A stretch of DNA of 22,525 nt from JAHEJA01 sp965656445 (GCA_965656445.1 CBFHKO010000019.1:1-22525), one strand, 5' to 3'. Positions 1-8,082 are shown, counted from the stretch's first letter. The notes: generated by a model not told the origin, from the sequence alone. Numbers and translations: made by a program.

Positions 1-243
1 CATCGTCTTTAACCCGTCAATGTCGGCCAATTCGGTTTCCATCGGCCGCACCAATAGGCTTTCGCTGTCGATCGCTGAAATTCCGGGAAAGGGGACTGAG
101 ACGAAGAGAACCGGAATTTCAATGTCCGGTTCGCCTTCTTTAGGAAGGCCCGTATAGGCAAAGGCACCTGCCGTAAGCGACACGATGATCAGTGCAATGA
201 TCATCCGTGCCCGACTGGCGGCCCAATCAATTATTCTAGTCAT
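1..243 (-). CDS. RND efflux permease, N-terminal fragment (runs off left edge)
   Basis: This is the first 81 codons of an inner-membrane resistance-nodulation-division transporter, which uses the proton gradient to pump substrates out through a tripartite complex. The visible part has a short basic N-terminus, a first hydrophobic segment at about residues 13-30, and the family-typical start of the periplasmic porter domain, with GLPKEGEPDIEIPVLFVSVP followed by FPGIS and a METELADIDGL stretch. The ATG (read from base 243) overlaps the TGA of the adaptor gene as ATGA, so the two are translationally coupled. The substrate cannot be told from this fragment. The rest of the gene, normally about 1000 codons, lies outside the window. 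Confidence 0.93.
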   Translation of the reverse strand, partial: MTRIIDWAASRARMIIALIIVSLTAGAFAYTGLPKEGEPDIEIPVLFVSVPFPGISAIDSESLLVRPMETELADIDGLKTM

Positions 244-1511
244 TGCGTCATCTCCCGATATGTCGGTTCAACAATAATACCATCTTGGACGTATTCTTGG
301 CCAACCAAAATCACATTGGTTTCCTCTGGCAGCCCTGCGAGCCAAACCCCTTGGGCCGTATCCCGTAAAAGGGTTACTTCGTGGAACATGGCTGAGTTGT
401 CAGCTTCAATCGCCCGAATACCCAAGGCACCTTCATCATTTAGGGTCAATGCAGATTGCGGAAGCAAATGCGCTTTGAGGCCGCGTGCACCGATTTCAAT
501 CTCAGCTGTTTGACCGTCACTGATCACAAGATCTGGGTTCGGCACGTCAATCTCAACGGCGAATGTCCGCGTCAGCTGATCGGCAGAGCGGGAAATAAAG
601 GTGACTTGGCCTTCAACGGTTTGACCCGAAATCAATGCGGCGCGGGCAGGGGCGCCCATTTCCACGCGCGGCAATTCTGTCTCAGAGACAAAGCCTACGA
701 TTTTGATTGGATCCAGTTGGATAACTGTTCCACACACCGCACCAGGTTGTAGTAGTGACCCGATTTCGGCTGTGTCCGTTTCGAGCAATCCGGAAAACGG
801 CGCTCTTAGGACGAGGCGGTCGATCTCCTTAGCGGCGGCGGCAACAGAGGCTTCAGCGGACTGAATACCTGCGCTTGTCGCTTCAAAACCAGCCCGCGCA
901 GCTGCGACACCAGATTCAGCAGAGCGCACAGCTGCTTGGGTAGAGGCAAGGCGCGTTTCCGTTGCATAGCCTTCTTTGGCTAATTTCTCAGCTGCGTTAA
1001 AATTGATTTTGGCTTCTTCTAAGCGCGACTGAGCTTCGTCCAAGCGTGCCTCTGTTTCTGGGACGCGCGCTTTGGCTTCAGCAAGGCGGGCCTGTGCATC
1101 CGCAAGCATCGCAAGGCGGGTTCCGGGGTCGAGTTCACACAAGAGTTGGTCTTTCTCAATCAGGGCCCCTTTGCGAAGAGGGTCTGAAATAACTTGACCA
1201 GATGTTTCGGCGCGTACATCCACAGAACGGGCAGCCTTAGTTTGCCCTCGAAGAATAACGGCTGTGTCAATTTCACGCGCCACAGATTTGACGGCGATGA
1301 CCTTGATCGGTTGTTTTTCTGATTTGTTTTCGTCTTTTGCGCCGACAGGTGCGGGCGCGTCAGTCTCAGCATCTGTGTCTTGCGTCGCGGCATCCACGAG
1401 GGTGCTCACTGGTGCGCCGTCCGATACAGCGCGCAGGGCGTTGCGTTCAAATACCAAAAAATAAAGGGAAATAACCACAACAACTGCGGTTATGATTGAA
1501 ACGATACGCAT
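240..1511 (-). CDS. RND efflux periplasmic adaptor (membrane fusion protein)
   Basis: This 423-residue protein should link the inner-membrane RND pump to an outer-membrane channel. Residues 4-22 form an N-terminal membrane anchor (IVSIITAVVVVISLYFLVF), followed by an Ala/Pro/Asp-rich linker. Next come the first half of a lipoyl-like domain (RAETSGQVIS), a long Ala/Glu-rich coiled-coil hairpin, the second lipoyl half (LRAPFSGLLETDTAEIGSLLQPG), and beta-barrel and membrane-proximal domains. I chose the ATG at 1511, which has an AAGGA ribosome site about nine bases upstream. An in-frame ATG at 1577 lies inside the predicted -10 box and would precede transcription. It overlaps the downstream permease gene as ATGA. 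No outer-membrane channel gene is visible. Confidence 0.93.
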   Translation of the reverse strand: MRIVSIITAVVVVISLYFLVFERNALRAVSDGAPVSTLVDAATQDTDAETDAPAPVGAKDENKSEKQPIKVIAVKSVAREIDTAVILRGQTKAARSVDVRAETSGQVISDPLRKGALIEKDQLLCELDPGTRLAMLADAQARLAEAKARVPETEARLDEAQSRLEEAKINFNAAEKLAKEGYATETRLASTQAAVRSAESGVAAARAGFEATSAGIQSAEASVAAAAKEIDRLVLRAPFSGLLETDTAEIGSLLQPGAVCGTVIQLDPIKIVGFVSETELPRVEMGAPARAALISGQTVEGQVTFISRSADQLTRTFAVEIDVPNPDLVISDGQTAEIEIGARGLKAHLLPQSALTLNDEGALGIRAIEADNSAMFHEVTLLRDTAQGVWLAGLPEETNVILVGQEYVQDGIIVEPTYREMTQ

Positions 1512-1575
1512 GTAAGATATTCCTTGATCGTGTGGTGCTCTAATGGCTGAGACTATTATGTTCCCGCATATATGC

Positions 1576-1581
1576 ATTATA
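1576..1581 (-). promoter_or_regulatory. Consensus -10 element for the RND adaptor-permease operon
   Basis: Read on the minus strand this is a perfect TATAAT, preceded by G. It would start transcription near 1569 and give a leader of about 58 bases before the adaptor ATG at 1511. No good TTGACA-like -35 is found at 16-18 bases. Instead, the 10-base palindrome AATCTAGATT (1590-1599) sits in the spacer, which hints at control by a DNA-binding regulator. The promoter call comes from sequence alone. Confidence 0.5.
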
Positions 1582-1710
1582 CTCAGCTGAATCTAGATTA
1601 GATCACAATTATTAATAGGCGAGTTCAGGCGCAAAAGGATGGCTTTTGCCTTGGCACCGCTTAATTGACGCGCTAAGACTGGCAAAACTCGTCCAGTATT
1701 GGGGATTGCC

Positions 1711-2376
1711 ATGAGCGAAACAGACAGCTTTATTGAAGAAGTGACCGAAGAAGTCCGCCGTGACAAACTTTTTGCACAGATGCGCAGATATGGCTGGATT
1801 GGGGTTGTTGCCGTTGCGGCAATCGTTGGGGGCGCGGCCTATAATGAATATACCAAGGCGCAAAAAACATCGCGGTCTCAAGCTTTTGGCGATGCAATTT
1901 TAACAGCGATTGAAGCCGATAGTGCAGAGGCTCGGACCAGTGGATTGGCTGGCATTGATGCGCCAACGCAACAAGGGCGCGTTGTTGTGTCGCTTCTTCA
2001 AGCTGCGGAAGAGGCGGCTGAAGGCGGAATTGGGGCTGCGACGGATATTTTGGGAACAGTTGCCAATCAAACCGACGTTGACGCGCAATATCGTGATTTG
2101 GCCTTCTTTAAACAGCTTATCCGCACAGGCGAGGGCGCATTGCCCACACCAGAGCGCCGCGCAGGTTTGGATGAGCTGGCAACAGCAGGCAACCCATTGC
2201 GCCTCTTGGCAGAAGAACAGATCGCATTGATGGATGTTGCTGAAAACGACGTTGATGCGGCGGTTACACGCCTATCTGCGATCCTTGAGGACGCTGAATT
2301 AACTCAGGGCTTGCGTCAACGCGTGACCCAATTAATGATTGCACTGGGACAAGATCCAACTGCGCTCGCGCAGTAA
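1711..2376 (+). CDS. YfgM-like tetratricopeptide membrane protein
   Basis: This 221-residue protein has a cytoplasmic N-terminus (MSETDSFIEEVTEEVRRDKLF), one membrane segment at about residues 30-46, and a helical, Ala-rich periplasmic part that fits a degenerate TPR fold (TPR_21 type). In E. coli the same gene order, yfgM-bamB-der, encodes a SecYEG-associated protein that passes substrates to periplasmic chaperones; a similar role is inferred here. I start at the ATG at 1711, preceded by GGGGA, rather than an in-frame TTG at 1699. A TTGACG at 1665-1670 could be a -35 element, but no convincing -10 follows. It is the first gene of a three-gene operon, with 26 bases to bamB. Confidence 0.83.
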   Translation: MSETDSFIEEVTEEVRRDKLFAQMRRYGWIGVVAVAAIVGGAAYNEYTKAQKTSRSQAFGDAILTAIEADSAEARTSGLAGIDAPTQQGRVVVSLLQAAEEAAEGGIGAATDILGTVANQTDVDAQYRDLAFFKQLIRTGEGALPTPERRAGLDELATAGNPLRLLAEEQIALMDVAENDVDAAVTRLSAILEDAELTQGLRQRVTQLMIALGQDPTALAQ

Positions 2377-2402
2377 AGATCACTAGGCGAAGGGGTGCAA
2401 AC

Positions 2403-3725
2403 GTGAAACTATCTTGGATGTCGATGACGGTGCTTTGTGCGACTATGGGTGTCTCTGGGTGTTCAGACCGAGAACCTATTTTGCCAGGCCTTCGTGAAAA
2501 TGCGAATTCTGTATTTGAAGATGTCGCCACAGATCGTCGCGTTTTCACCAATGCTAGCCAGTCTTTTGCAGCTCCACGCCAAGTGAGCAATGCCTCTTGG
2601 TCGCAAGGCCATGAAACCGAAAAGTCACGCACAACACATCCTGCACTAGCGGCCTCTCCTAATTTGATTTGGAGCGCCGATATCGGCACGGGTGATTTGC
2701 GCCGAACACGCATTATCGCGGACCCTGTTGCCGCGAATGGTGTTATTTACACGCTTGATAGTATGAGCGTTCTCACAGCCACATCTTCCAATGGCGCAAC
2801 TCTTTGGAGCAAAGATTTAACGCCCTTTGGCGAAGCGTCAGGGGATGCAGACGGCGGTGGCCTTGCGATTGGTGACAAAACCCTCTTTGTGACAACGGGC
2901 TACGGAAGCTTGTTTGCCTTTGATCTCGCAACAGGCGCGGAAAAGTGGGAACAAAGCCTCCTTGGGGCGGGCAACACGCGTCCGACTTACTATTCGGATC
3001 TCGTTTACGTGGTGAGCAATGACACAACAAGCTGGGCTATCGAAGCAGACACTGGGCGCGTGCGTTGGCAAACAGATGGGCTTGGCGATAGCAATAACCT
3101 CAGCGGATCTACGGGTCCTTCGGTATCCTCGAAATATGTGCTCTTTAGTTATGGGTCAGGCGAAGTCCAAGCTGCCTACCGTCAAGGTGGGCTTGTCACA
3201 TGGAGCACGTCTTTGGCGGGTGGATCCAGCGCGCGCGCAGTGAGCGCGGTTGACGATATCACAGGCGCGCCAGTTATTGTGAACGGCATTGCATATACCG
3301 CAAATGGGGTCGGGCGCATCGTGGCGATTGACATTGCCAGTGGCGATCGCAAATGGAACGCTCCTTTTGGGGCGCGCAGCCCTCTTTGGGTGGCCTCAGG
3401 GTCGGTGTTCTTTGTCAATGATGATAGCCAATTGATGCGCTTGAATGCGCGGACGGGCGATCCTATTTGGGCTGTTGACCTCCCCAAATATATTTCAAAC
3501 AAGCCACGCCGTCGCAAAGAGCTTTGGACGCATCATGGGCCTGTCTTGGCAGGTGGCTTGCTGCGAGTCGCCTCTAATGATGGTGTCTTGCGGTCCTTTG
3601 ATCCGAGCTCGGGGACATTGGTCCAATCAGTTGAAATTCCCTCGGGAGCCACAACAAATCCGATCATTGTGGATAAAACTTTGTATGTTGTTTCAAAAGA
3701 AGGTCAACTCCACGCTTTCCGTTAG
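2403..3725 (+). CDS. bamB: Outer membrane assembly lipoprotein BamB (PQQ-like beta-propeller)
   Basis: This 440-residue protein begins with a lipoprotein signal peptide ending in the lipobox VSGC, so Cys20 would be lipidated. The rest is a beta-propeller with recurring blade motifs of the PQQ type: GAEKWEQSL, GRVRWQTDG, GDRKWNAPFG, GDPIWAVDL, and a last strand that closes at the C-terminus with LYVVSKEGQLHAF. In the BAM complex, BamB binds BamA and helps insert outer-membrane barrels. The start is GTG with GAAGGGG just upstream; no in-frame ATG comes before the signal peptide. It lies between the YfgM-like gene and der, as in many proteobacteria. Its length is somewhat greater than E. coli BamB (392 residues), from a longer region between the lipid anchor and the first blade. 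Confidence 0.88.
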   Translation: MKLSWMSMTVLCATMGVSGCSDREPILPGLRENANSVFEDVATDRRVFTNASQSFAAPRQVSNASWSQGHETEKSRTTHPALAASPNLIWSADIGTGDLRRTRIIADPVAANGVIYTLDSMSVLTATSSNGATLWSKDLTPFGEASGDADGGGLAIGDKTLFVTTGYGSLFAFDLATGAEKWEQSLLGAGNTRPTYYSDLVYVVSNDTTSWAIEADTGRVRWQTDGLGDSNNLSGSTGPSVSSKYVLFSYGSGEVQAAYRQGGLVTWSTSLAGGSSARAVSAVDDITGAPVIVNGIAYTANGVGRIVAIDIASGDRKWNAPFGARSPLWVASGSVFFVNDDSQLMRLNARTGDPIWAVDLPKYISNKPRRRKELWTHHGPVLAGGLLRVASNDGVLRSFDPSSGTLVQSVEIPSGATTNPIIVDKTLYVVSKEGQLHAFR

Positions 3726-3773
3726 TGAAAAACTGGTGTAAAGCGCAGAGCTTAATCCCCGTTGGAGCACAGT

Positions 3774-5222
3774 ATGAGCTTTACTCTCGCTATTGTCGGA
3801 CGCCCAAATGTTGGCAAATCGACTCTCTTTAACCGACTTGTCGGCAAAAAACTGGCCTTGGTTGACGATCAACCTGGGGTGACTAGGGATTTGCGAGAAG
3901 GGGCCGCGCGATTGGCCGATCTCCGCTTTACTGTCATCGACACGGCAGGTCTCGAAGAAGCAACGGATGAGAGCCTTCAGGGTCGCATGCGTCGCCTGAC
4001 GGAACGTGCGGTTGATATGGCGGATATCTGTTTGTTCATGATCGATGCGCGCACAGGCGTGACGCCAACGGATGAAGTTTTTGCGGATATCCTTCGCAAG
4101 CGCGCCAAACATGTGATCGTGGCAGCAAACAAAGGCGAAGGCAAAGCTGCGGATGCAGGTGTGATTGAGGCGTGGAACCTTGGCCTTGGGGAACCTCTAC
4201 GCCTGTCTGCGGAACATGGCGAAGGCATGGGCGATCTATTGCATGTGTTGATGCCATTGGCGGATAAGTTCGAAGAAGACGCTGTGAACGATGAGCCCGT
4301 TATTGAAGTGGATATCGAACATGAGGACGAAGACGACGTCGAAATCGCCTATATTCCACCGAGCAATTCCAAGCCGCTTCAAGTTGCTGTGGTTGGGCGT
4401 CCCAATGCCGGTAAGTCAACGCTCATCAACAAAGTTCTTGGCGAAGAGCGGCTTTTGACTGGGCCAGAAGCCGGAATTACGCGGGATGCAATTTCACTCA
4501 AAATCGATTGGAACGATGTTCCAATGCGGATTTTTGACACAGCAGGCATGCGCAAGCGCGCCAAGGTTCAGGACAAGGTCGAAAAACTATCGGTGAGCGA
4601 CGGACTGCGCGCGGTAAAATTCGCCGAAGTGGTCGTTGTATTGTTGGATGCGGCCATCCCGTTTGAGCAGCAAGATTTGCGAATTGCGGATCTTGCCGAG
4701 CGTGAGGGTCGGGCCGTTGTCATCGCTGTGAATAAGTGGGACATCGAAGACGAAAAGCAAGACAAGCTAAAGGCGCTTAAGGAATCCTTTGAACGTCTCT
4801 TGCCGCAATTGCGTGGGGCGCCGTTGGTGACGGTCTCTGCCAAGACTGGTAAGGGTTTGGAGCGGTTGCATGCGGCTATTATGCGCGCGCATGAAGTGTG
4901 GAACCGCCGGATTTCGACATCTCAGCTGAACCGTTGGTTGGCTGGCATGGTCGAAGCGCATCCGCCGCCCGCTCCAAATGGACGTCGCATCAAACTTCGT
5001 TATATGACACAGGCAAAAACACGTCCGCCTGGATTTGTGGTTATGTGTTCAAACCCCGATAAATTAGCAGAAAGCTACAGCCGCTATTTGGTCAATGGGT
5101 TGCGTTTGGATTTCGATATGCCAGGGACACCGATCCGTTTAACCATGCGGTCACAGGCGGATAAGAACCCGTATAAAGACAAAAAGAAAAAGGCGCCGTC
5201 TCGGTTGAAAAAGCACCTTTAA
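3774..5222 (+). CDS. der: Ribosome biogenesis GTPase Der (EngA)
   Basis: This is a 482-residue protein with two tandem GTPase domains and a C-terminal KH-like domain, acting in 50S subunit maturation. Domain 1 has the P-loop GRPNVGKS at 9-16, DTAG at 56-59 and NKGE at 119-122, where the usual Asp of NKxD is Glu. An acidic linker (about 165-190) leads to domain 2, with GRPNAGKS at 208-215, DTAG at 255-258 and NKWD at 320-323. The KH-like part covers about 375-465, and the tail is Lys-rich. The ATG at 3774 has GGAG eight bases upstream; an in-frame TTG at 3762 is less likely. It is the last gene of the operon and ends only 9 bases from the convergent lipoprotein gene. Confidence 0.97.
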   Translation: MSFTLAIVGRPNVGKSTLFNRLVGKKLALVDDQPGVTRDLREGAARLADLRFTVIDTAGLEEATDESLQGRMRRLTERAVDMADICLFMIDARTGVTPTDEVFADILRKRAKHVIVAANKGEGKAADAGVIEAWNLGLGEPLRLSAEHGEGMGDLLHVLMPLADKFEEDAVNDEPVIEVDIEHEDEDDVEIAYIPPSNSKPLQVAVVGRPNAGKSTLINKVLGEERLLTGPEAGITRDAISLKIDWNDVPMRIFDTAGMRKRAKVQDKVEKLSVSDGLRAVKFAEVVVVLLDAAIPFEQQDLRIADLAEREGRAVVIAVNKWDIEDEKQDKLKALKESFERLLPQLRGAPLVTVSAKTGKGLERLHAAIMRAHEVWNRRISTSQLNRWLAGMVEAHPPPAPNGRRIKLRYMTQAKTRPPGFVVMCSNPDKLAESYSRYLVNGLRLDFDMPGTPIRLTMRSQADKNPYKDKKKKAPSRLKKHL

Positions 5223-5231
5223 GAGTTTGTT

Positions 5232-6032
5232 TTATTTCTGTAATTCGCTTTGAAAAGAGGCTTTAACAAAGCCCAATTCATTGCTGGTTACAATGTGGCC
5301 GGCAAGCGTTTCCGCGCCATCACCATAGAATTGTGCTAAGGCATCATCATGGGTTTCTGATCCGATAAGCTGGACAGGTTGCCCGTTCTTGGTGACAACA
5401 ATGTCTGTGCCCCGCAGGGTTGTTCCAGTCAGGGCCATGTCCGAGACGGTTATTGAATCAAAACCCAAGTCAACCGCGGTTACAGACTCTGCCGATTTCA
5501 AACCTGATAGCACAACGTCAGCCGTCATATTTGCATTTGTCCCTGACACGTTGATCTCACTCGTGCCATCAAAATCGGCTGTTTCTATAGAAGAGTGTAT
5601 AGCAAAGGCGCCGTTTGTTGTGCCTTTAAATCTTGCACCAACATGTTGGGATACATCGCCGATGGCACTTGGCTTGCCAACAAATGATTTCAACACATAA
5701 GATTCTGAACCGTCGTCAGTTATCGAGCGATCAATCAATTGAACAGTCTCAGGGTCACTAAGGTGATTATAATCAATGCTTTGGGATCCGCTATTTAGGC
5801 TATTGCGAGTTGCATTGTAACTCCAATCACGGGTCTCGAGCTGATTTTTAACGAGGCCCTCTTTATTATTAAGGCTAACCGTTCGAAAGCTGGCTGTCTG
5901 AGACTGCGCGGCTTGCGACGGGGCGGGTGCATTGAGAGCTTCCATTGATGTTGGCGCTGTGCTTCCCCCTCCGCATGCGGAGAGGGTTGCACTTATGCCC
6001 AAAAGGGCAAGGTACTTTGTTTTTACGAACAT
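5232..6032 (-). CDS. Putative surface lipoprotein with TbpB-like C-terminal barrel
   Basis: This 266-residue protein starts with a signal peptide and the lipobox LSAC (Cys20), followed by GGGST, a flexible Gly-rich tether. Residues of about 50-130 are polar and beta-rich. The C-terminal half carries the pattern seen in transferrin-binding-protein-B-like barrels: GARFKGTTNGAF, a DFDGTSEINVSG strand pair, and the ending AQFYGDGAETLAGHIV with a final strand GFVKASFQSE. That family includes Slam-dependent surface lipoproteins that capture metal- or haem-carrying proteins; the ligand here is unknown. The start lies 6 bases after the RTX gene stop with no clear ribosome site, so coupled translation is likely. 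No TonB receptor or Slam gene is in the window. Confidence 0.65.
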   Translation of the reverse strand: MFVKTKYLALLGISATLSACGGGSTAPTSMEALNAPAPSQAAQSQTASFRTVSLNNKEGLVKNQLETRDWSYNATRNSLNSGSQSIDYNHLSDPETVQLIDRSITDDGSESYVLKSFVGKPSAIGDVSQHVGARFKGTTNGAFAIHSSIETADFDGTSEINVSGTNANMTADVVLSGLKSAESVTAVDLGFDSITVSDMALTGTTLRGTDIVVTKNGQPVQLIGSETHDDALAQFYGDGAETLAGHIVTSNELGFVKASFQSELQK

Positions 6033-6038
6033 TGTGAT

Positions 6039-7943
6039 TTAACCAAATACAAAGTGATCAACGTTGAGATCATCTGCTGTTATGCCATAGAAGACGATGC
6101 TTGTGCCTTCTGCACTAAAGACGGCGCCTTGGGCTGTTTCTGTGATGTGATTGAACAAGGTGTCTTGAGTGACGTTCTCAAACCCTATCAAGTGAATGCG
6201 ATCTGCGCTTGTCCAATCGGATGAGAACCCGAGTTCGGACATCGCCAGAGTTTGCGCCGCAATCACGTCCACACCTGCGATAGTGTCGACACCTGAGTTG
6301 GGTCGGAAGATAAACGTGTCGCTCCCGATCCCACCCATTAAGATGTCATCACCATCACCGCCCTCGATGGTGTCAAGACCACCGAGATAAGTGGAGATGT
6401 CACCGATGACGACATCGTTCCCCTGACCGCCAGCCAAGAGGTCATTATTGTAGCCGCCGATGATGATATCCCCACCTTCGCCGCCGTCAATATGGCCCTC
6501 ACCGCTGAGCTTTTTGAGAACATCGTCACCAGCACCGCCCAAGATTGTATCCTTGCCGTTGCCTGCACTAATGCTGTCGTTGCCAAGACCTCCTTCGATC
6601 AAGTCATCGCCGTCAGAGGCGTAGATCTGGTCATCGCCAGAGCCGCCATAGAGCATGTCATCTCCAGAGTTTCCGTAGACCAAGTCGTCCCCGTCCTTGG
6701 CAAAGACCGTGTCATTGCCTTCAAACGCAAAGATTTGATCTGCGACATTTGTGCCTTGGATGTTATTTGAGTGCTCATTGCCAAGGATTTGGTTGTACGT
6801 GATCACACTTGGTTTGGAGGGTTCTGGATCTGGGCTTGTCCCTTCGTCTGGCGTGACCTCTGGTTCTGGATCAGTGGTCTCGAGGCTTGGTGTTGATGGG
6901 TCTACCGTGCCTGTTGGAGACGGGGGGACGTCAATTTCTGGAACAATGATCTCGCCCGTTGGAGCAGGGCCCGTTGTCCCGTCAATCTCCCCTGATCCCG
7001 CTTTGTCCGTGGTGCTCACACCGGCGCCAACGATTGTCTGCGTTGTGTCATCACCATCGTCGCCGTCATCCGTCTCAGGAAGCTTACCTTCACCTTCTTC
7101 ACCATCAGTTTCGATGGTGTTTGTCTCGGGTTCAGTCGGGACAGGGTGCTTGCCTTCACCTTCTTCGCCATCGGTTTCGATGGTGTTCGTCTCGGGCTCA
7201 GGCGGCAAGGGATGCTTTCCTTCACCTTCTTCGCCATCGGTTTCGATAGTGTTGGTCTCAGGTTCAGTCGGGACAGGGTCCTTGCCTTCGCCTTCTTCAC
7301 CGTCGGTTTCGATTGTGTTTGTCTCGGGTGGAGGGAATTGGCCATTGGGTGACACGAGAAGCGCCTCTTTCAGCTCTTCAAGTGTTCCTGAAAATGGTGT
7401 TTGCTGTGTTCCCTCTATTTCAGACACTGCAACCGAGGTAATATTATGACCATAGGTGATGGAGTTACTCTGTGTGTAGGTCTCCATCAGGAAATCACTC
7501 GCATCTTGTTCGGAAATTGTGTCTTCTTTAACAAGTGGCGTGCCATCGAGAGTGAAGTAGTGGATGTTGAAATCAGGAAGGATGACACAGATCATGTCCG
7601 CGCGCGTTCCATCTGACAAGATCATCTCCATCGTATCGAAATAGAAAAGCTCTTCGATATTCAACGTCTGGCCGTTGATGTTAATCCATTGAACATTACC
7701 CTGATTTATTTGGAAATTATCTCCTCCCACCTGTGGTGAGATATCGAAATTTGCATCAGGAGATCCCCAAATTTGTAAATAGCTGGTTTGGAGGACACCA
7801 TTCATGCTGCCAATGCCGCGTACGACAGTTAGCTGTTGGTCCTCTGGTTCTACCTCAACAGGCGAGATGGCCTGAGGGTCGTTTACTGGTTCTTGGTTAA
7901 CAGAATACTCGTTATAGGTTACATTGCCAAACTCACGGTCCAT
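6039..7943 (-). CDS. RTX-type calcium-binding protein with acidic tandem repeats
   Basis: This 634-residue acidic protein has no Sec signal peptide, as expected for type I secretion. Residues 1-200 form an unassigned globular region. Residues 207-289 hold about four copies of a 22-residue unit (ETNTIETDGEEGEGK plus a Pro-rich tail). A Pro/Thr/Glu-rich linker follows to about 382. RTX nonapeptides occur at about 395-540 (for example GGSGDDQIY, GGAGDDVL, GGDGDDILMGG), forming calcium-binding beta rolls. The end (DTFIFRPNSG to the final DHFVFG) matches the hydrophobic C-terminus of RTX substrates. The ATG at 7943 has AGGA seven bases upstream. No type I exporter genes are nearby. It is followed at once by the surface lipoprotein gene, probably in the same transcript. 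The function, such as adhesin or surface layer, is not known. Confidence 0.85.
   Translation of the reverse strand: MDREFGNVTYNEYSVNQEPVNDPQAISPVEVEPEDQQLTVVRGIGSMNGVLQTSYLQIWGSPDANFDISPQVGGDNFQINQGNVQWININGQTLNIEELFYFDTMEMILSDGTRADMICVILPDFNIHYFTLDGTPLVKEDTISEQDASDFLMETYTQSNSITYGHNITSVAVSEIEGTQQTPFSGTLEELKEALLVSPNGQFPPPETNTIETDGEEGEGKDPVPTEPETNTIETDGEEGEGKHPLPPEPETNTIETDGEEGEGKHPVPTEPETNTIETDGEEGEGKLPETDDGDDGDDTTQTIVGAGVSTTDKAGSGEIDGTTGPAPTGEIIVPEIDVPPSPTGTVDPSTPSLETTDPEPEVTPDEGTSPDPEPSKPSVITYNQILGNEHSNNIQGTNVADQIFAFEGNDTVFAKDGDDLVYGNSGDDMLYGGSGDDQIYASDGDDLIEGGLGNDSISAGNGKDTILGGAGDDVLKKLSGEGHIDGGEGGDIIIGGYNNDLLAGGQGNDVVIGDISTYLGGLDTIEGGDGDDILMGGIGSDTFIFRPNSGVDTIAGVDVIAAQTLAMSELGFSSDWTSADRIHLIGFENVTQDTLFNHITETAQGAVFSAEGTSIVFYGITADDLNVDHFVFG
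7077..7325 (-). repeat. Four tandem 66-base coding repeats in the RTX gene
   Basis: Four head-to-tail units of 66 bases encode 22-residue repeats starting at residues 207, 229, 251 and 273. The 15-residue core ETNTIETDGEEGEGK is identical in all four. The seven-residue tail varies (DPVPTEP, HPLPPEP, HPVPTEP, and a last copy that diverges after LP). Most differences between copies at DNA level are at third codon positions. The copies have the hallmarks of recent duplication or gene conversion, and copy number probably varies between strains. Confidence 0.92.
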
Positions 7944-7996
7944 ATCAGTGTCCTATAAGGTTTAGCCCCCACAGACCGTGCTAGTTTACAAGAATG

Positions 7997-8009
7997 GTTA
8001 AAATTTAAC
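7997..8009. promoter_or_regulatory. Short inverted repeat GTTAAA-A-TTTAAC between rtx and desaturase genes
   Basis: This perfect 6-base inverted repeat around a single A lies in the 184-base AT-rich region between two divergent genes. A second perfect one lies at 8060-8075 (AATTTTT, AG, AAAAATT). Either could be an operator or simply a product of AT richness; no regulator family is assigned. Confidence 0.25.
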
Positions 8010-8082
8010 GCAAATTAGGCAAAAATGAGACCCATCGGGGTTTCTAAATCTAGCTTTGAAATTTTTAGAAAAATTGTGTAAG

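Noticed and set aside
1512..1577. 22-residue N-terminal extension of the RND adaptor from the ATG at 1577
   Set aside because: That ATG overlaps the predicted -10 box, and the extension would bury the membrane anchor that starts at the ATG at 1511.
3762..3773. Upstream TTG start for der (four extra residues)
   Set aside because: This TTG overlaps the GGAG ribosome site used by the ATG at 3774, and Der proteins normally begin near MSFTLAIVGRPN.
7077..7325. Direct repeats considered as a CRISPR array
   Set aside because: The units are contiguous, in frame and coding, with no unique spacers and no cas genes.
6751..7449. Long plus-strand open frame rich in Ser, Pro and Val across the RTX repeats
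   Set aside because: It is the antisense of the repetitive acidic coding region; its repeats mirror the RTX repeats and it has no ribosome site or recognisable domain.
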